Source: Gemmatimonadota bacterium
Lineage (GTDB): Bacteria; Gemmatimonadota; Gemmatimonadetes; Gemmatimonadales; GWC2-71-9
Assembly: GCA_022573095.1 (NCBI GenBank)
Contig: JACZUR010000019.1
Span: 1 to 16,324, forward strand
DNA: 16,324 nucleotides
Direction of reading: 5' to 3'
Numbering within the stretch: position 1 is the first letter of the stretch; each line of letters starts with the position of its first letter. The position numbers and the translations under genes are program-made. Under the pieces are notes generated by a model. That model ran no database searches. It had not been told where the DNA came from and was given only the letters and a program-made list of their open reading frames with translations. Shown here one piece after another: positions 14,199 to 16,324 of the stretch.

Positions 14199-15465
14199 CA
14201 AGGAATTTTCAAGAGACAACGCCGCCGACTGTGAAACGGTTAGAAATCTTCTCAACGAGTTCTACGACGAGGAACTGGATGAGGCTGCGGATTCACTGGT
14301 TCGCAACCATGTTGATTCGTGTCCCATCTGCATGAGTGAGTTGATGCAGATCAAGGAGACGGTCAAAGCGATCGAGTCGCTACCGCGGGAAGCGACCCCG
14401 GCTCGAGCACTCTGGCCGCCGCACGTGGAAAGCGCTGTACCGTTCTGGCGCAAGCCGATGCTTCTTGCTGCCGCATTAGCCGGGCTGGTATTGGTGCCTG
14501 GAGTTGCTGGGGTGGCCTTCTATCTCTCGCATAACGAGCCGGAGCCGGAGCCGGAGCCGCATTTCGCGTTCAATGTTGGCGATATAGCTATTGAAGGCAT
14601 AGTTGAGGCGGTTCGCTTGGCTGAGGCGATTACTGAGGGACTTGCTGAAGGACTTGAAGACCGACTTGCCGACGGACTCGAGCCGGGCATTGCGCCGGTA
14701 GCTCCGGTAAGCCCCTGTAGCGCCCGCTACGCCGGTCGCCTCTCAGCGGACTGCGTAGGGTACGTTGCTCCGGGCGGACCGCAGCTTTGGTCGCCGCTTA
14801 TTGAAGCTCTGATTGCGGCGCTGCGAGATCCTGATCCCGATGTTCGCCAGCAGGCAGCTCACTCGCTTGGCGAACTCGAAGATCCACGCGCGGTCATGCC
14901 GCTTGTTGATGTTCTCGCTGACGACCGCGTTGCGGATGTTCGCCAACTGGCGGCCTGGGCGCTTGGCGAAATCGAAGATGCGGGAGCGGTCGAAGGGCTT
15001 TCGGACGCTGTGTTGACCGACGATTCCGGAGACGTTCGCGAGCAGGCAGCGTGGGCGCTTGGTGAGATCGAGGATGCCAGGGCGGTGCCGGCGCTTGCCG
15101 GTGTGTTATCGAATGACCCAAATGCCGATACGCGGCAGCTGGCTGCGTGGGCCCTGGGGGAAATCGAGGACGCCAGGGCGGTGCCGGTGCTGATTGAAGT
15201 TCTGCTGAATGACGAGAGCGGTGATACCCGCCAGCAAGCCGCCTGGGCACTGGGAGAAATTGAGGATGCCAGGGCGGTCCCGGCGCTGATTGAAGTCCTG
15301 TTGGGTGACCCGAGCGGTGATACCCGCCAGCAAGCCGCCTGGGCATTGGGCGAGATCGAGGATCCGAGGGCAGCCGACGCCCTGGCCCGGGCAATGTCCG
15401 ACCCGGATGCGGACGTGAGGCAGATGGCCATCTGGGCCCTGGGCGAGATAGATCCGGACCGGTAG
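14191..15465 (+). CDS. Zinc-finger anti-sigma factor fused to seven HEAT repeats
   Basis: A 424-residue membrane protein in three parts. Residues 1-50 hold a ZAS anti-sigma domain with His40-x3-Cys44-x2-Cys47 and an extra Cys14, expected to bind the ECF factor in the cytoplasm. A membrane helix spans about 90-112, preceded by the basic WRKP, so the rest should lie outside the cytoplasmic membrane. There follow an (EP)4 stretch (116-123), a Gly/Leu/Glu-rich linker with Cys176 and Cys188, and from about residue 200 seven HEAT repeats with a period of 32 residues, each with R-Q-x-A-A-W-A-L-G-E-I-E-D. HEAT arrays bind proteins, so this is a likely sensor or docking module. The gene overlaps the sigma factor gene by eight bases. 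Some anti-sigma factors of uncultivated bacteria may have similar HEAT parts, but I cannot confirm a described family. Confidence 0.88.
   Translation: MSNKEFSRDNAADCETVRNLLNEFYDEELDEAADSLVRNHVDSCPICMSELMQIKETVKAIESLPREATPARALWPPHVESAVPFWRKPMLLAAALAGLVLVPGVAGVAFYLSHNEPEPEPEPHFAFNVGDIAIEGIVEAVRLAEAITEGLAEGLEDRLADGLEPGIAPVAPVSPCSARYAGRLSADCVGYVAPGGPQLWSPLIEALIAALRDPDPDVRQQAAHSLGELEDPRAVMPLVDVLADDRVADVRQLAAWALGEIEDAGAVEGLSDAVLTDDSGDVREQAAWALGEIEDARAVPALAGVLSNDPNADTRQLAAWALGEIEDARAVPVLIEVLLNDESGDTRQQAAWALGEIEDARAVPALIEVLLGDPSGDTRQQAAWALGEIEDPRAADALARAMSDPDADVRQMAIWALGEIDPDR
14536..14559 (+). repeat. Four tandem GAGCCG hexamers in the anti-sigma gene
   Basis: Four perfect copies of GAGCCG are in frame and encode Glu-Pro four times, just after the membrane helix. 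This gives a stiff acidic spacer, and copy-number change would keep the frame while altering linker length. Confidence 0.85.
14770..15455 (+). repeat. Seven-unit 96-bp HEAT repeat array
   Basis: The Arg codon of the R-Q/E-x-A-A motif recurs at 14845, 14941, 15037, 15133, 15229, 15325 and 15418, so six units are spaced by 96 bases and the last by 93. Units 5 and 6 share 34 identical bases (15216-15249 and 15312-15345), including synonymous positions, which points to a recent duplication or conversion. Confidence 0.85.
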
Positions 15466-15478
15466 TGATTTAACGGTC

Positions 15479-15519
15479 GACTGGCTCGGTTTTCTCTAAC
15501 TGACGGAAGCCAGCCAGTC
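15479..15519. terminator. Inverted repeat at the convergent gene ends
   Basis: GACTGGCT (15479-15486) is perfectly complementary to AGCCAGTC (15512-15519), spanning the 30-base gap between the anti-sigma gene and the convergent hydrolase gene and running into the latter's 3' end. The loop is 25 bases and no long T-run follows on either strand, so a bidirectional terminator is possible but weak. Confidence 0.25.
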
Positions 15520-16324
15520 CGCCGTCTCCTTCCAAAGCGAATCCCGAAATTTCTCCGTGAAAAAACCGGTGTGGCCGATGTGGCGCTGTCCAACGTCACT
15601 TGGCCGTACCTCGCGGAGCTGGTGCTCGGCTCCGTCGTACAGTTCCATGAGGGCGCGAACCGATCGCGGCGTGGCGAAGATGTCATCGGTGAACGCGTAG
15701 CTACGAAACAACCCTGTAAAGTTGGGAAAATGTCTTGCCGACTCCGGTGCGTCTTTTCCTCTTATATATCTAGGATCTCTTCCCCATTGTGCCCACTCCA
15801 ATGTTACACCTCCAGGAAGGTGGGTACCCAATCCAAACAGACGGCCGGGGAAAAACCCCAAGGTTCGTGCGAGCACGGGTATGAAGAGGTACCAGAGTCC
15901 GCGAAGATAAAAACGTTGTGTACGCGGCCAGAGTTTCGGGTATGGAAGCGGGGCGGCTATTCCAAGCAGCGCAGCCACGTTTGCGTTGTTATGTGCAAGG
16001 CCAAGCAGCTGTGCGCCGGCTGAGTGACCTACGACAAAGATCTTTGCGGGTTTACGGTCTAGGGCCCAATCGATCGCTCCCGCGATGTCGTACTCACCCC
16101 AATGACGCATACGCGTGTCGCGGAAGTTCTTTGCCGCAGAAACCGAGTCGCCGATGCCGCGGTAGTCATAGGTGAGTACAACGAATCCACAATCGCTGAG
16201 ATAGGAAGCGAACTTCGAGTAGAAACGGCGCCAGATGCCGATGGCCGAGTTGATGATGATAACTCGGCCATTATGTTTTGCTGGACTGAAGACCGTTGCG
16301 GCCAACGTGGCCCCGTCGGCCGCT
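15496..16324 (-). CDS. Alpha/beta hydrolase, COG4757-like (5' end outside window)
   Basis: The frame is open to the right edge, so the start is not seen; the residues before the first possible TTG start (16305) read ADGATLAATVFSP, the usual first strand of the family, and so belong to the protein. About 275 residues are visible. They show the oxyanion segment INSAIGIWRRFY, the DYRGIGDS loop, the nucleophile elbow GHSAGAQ, a long cap region rich in aromatic residues (FYLRGLWYLFIPVL), an Asp in AFTDDIFATP as catalytic acid, and His in IGHTGFF as the base. This order and these motifs fit the predicted alpha/beta hydrolases of COG4757. It is probably cytoplasmic. Neighbouring genes on its own strand are outside the window. 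Substrate unknown. Confidence 0.85.
   Translation of the reverse strand, partial: AADGATLAATVFSPAKHNGRVIIINSAIGIWRRFYSKFASYLSDCGFVVLTYDYRGIGDSVSAAKNFRDTRMRHWGEYDIAGAIDWALDRKPAKIFVVGHSAGAQLLGLAHNNANVAALLGIAAPLPYPKLWPRTQRFYLRGLWYLFIPVLARTLGFFPGRLFGLGTHLPGGVTLEWAQWGRDPRYIRGKDAPESARHFPNFTGLFRSYAFTDDIFATPRSVRALMELYDGAEHQLREVRPSDVGQRHIGHTGFFTEKFRDSLWKETADWLASVS

Noticed and set aside
14770..15455. Regular 96-base repeats taken as a possible CRISPR-like array
   Set aside because: The repeats are continuous in-frame coding units with degenerate sequence and no spacer/repeat alternation; they are HEAT repeats.
14859..15686. Long minus-strand frame of 275 codons antisense to the HEAT array
   Set aside because: The repetitive Ala/Ser-rich translation mirrors the 96-base repeat of the real gene on the plus strand and spans a convergent gene boundary; a shadow frame.

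Overview
The window is a chromosomal stretch of moderately high GC from a bacterium that is almost certainly Gram-negative. Supporting signs are two lipoproteins with lipoboxes, an exported beta-propeller protein with an A-x-Q type signal peptidase site, a cobalamin riboswitch ahead of a BtuF-like protein, and an ECF sigma factor paired with a membrane anti-sigma factor. The LAAQ cleavage site, the HEAT repeats with ALGEIED signatures and the general gene content remind me of Gemmatimonadota or a related uncultivated lineage. That is an impression, not a proof. No phage, transposon, CRISPR, tRNA or rRNA was found.

Layout. (1) 1-2933, plus strand: a compact run of a truncated RraA-like protein, a second RraA-like protein that carries two RraA domains in one chain, an alpha/beta hydrolase and a small cupin. 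Neighbours overlap or lie close together, so this looks like one operon, probably for catabolism of a small organic acid; the substrate is unknown. (2) 2997-4718, plus strand: queF, queC and queE, three enzymes of 7-deazaguanine (preQ0/preQ1, queuosine) synthesis, followed at 11 bases by rarA, an AAA+ replication/recombination factor. queD and GTP cyclohydrolase are not in the window. (3) 6101-6407: an intergenic stretch whose last part can fold into a three-way junction just before the next gene. (4) 6408-8822, plus strand: a membrane-anchored class C beta-lactamase-like serine hydrolase and a DUF819 multi-pass membrane protein, possibly a peptide processing and transport pair. (5) 8862-11151, minus strand: an exported YVTN beta-propeller protein and a lipoprotein with a TolB-like propeller. 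(6) 11370-13487, plus strand: a candidate promoter, a well-formed cobalamin riboswitch, a BtuF-like B12-binding lipoprotein and a second BtuF-like protein with no signal peptide. (7) 13563-15465, plus strand: an ECF sigma factor overlapping a zinc-finger anti-sigma factor whose C-terminal part is seven HEAT repeats. (8) 15496 to the right edge, minus strand: a COG4757-like alpha/beta hydrolase cut by the window end.

The least ordinary parts are the array of three RraA domains, the anti-sigma/HEAT fusion, the B12-controlled pair of BtuF-like proteins without a visible permease or ATPase, a QueF with Cys in place of a usual active-site His, a G-quadruplex-forming in-frame hexamer repeat inside rarA, and the possible structured leader before the serine hydrolase. 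I see no clear defence or mobile system.
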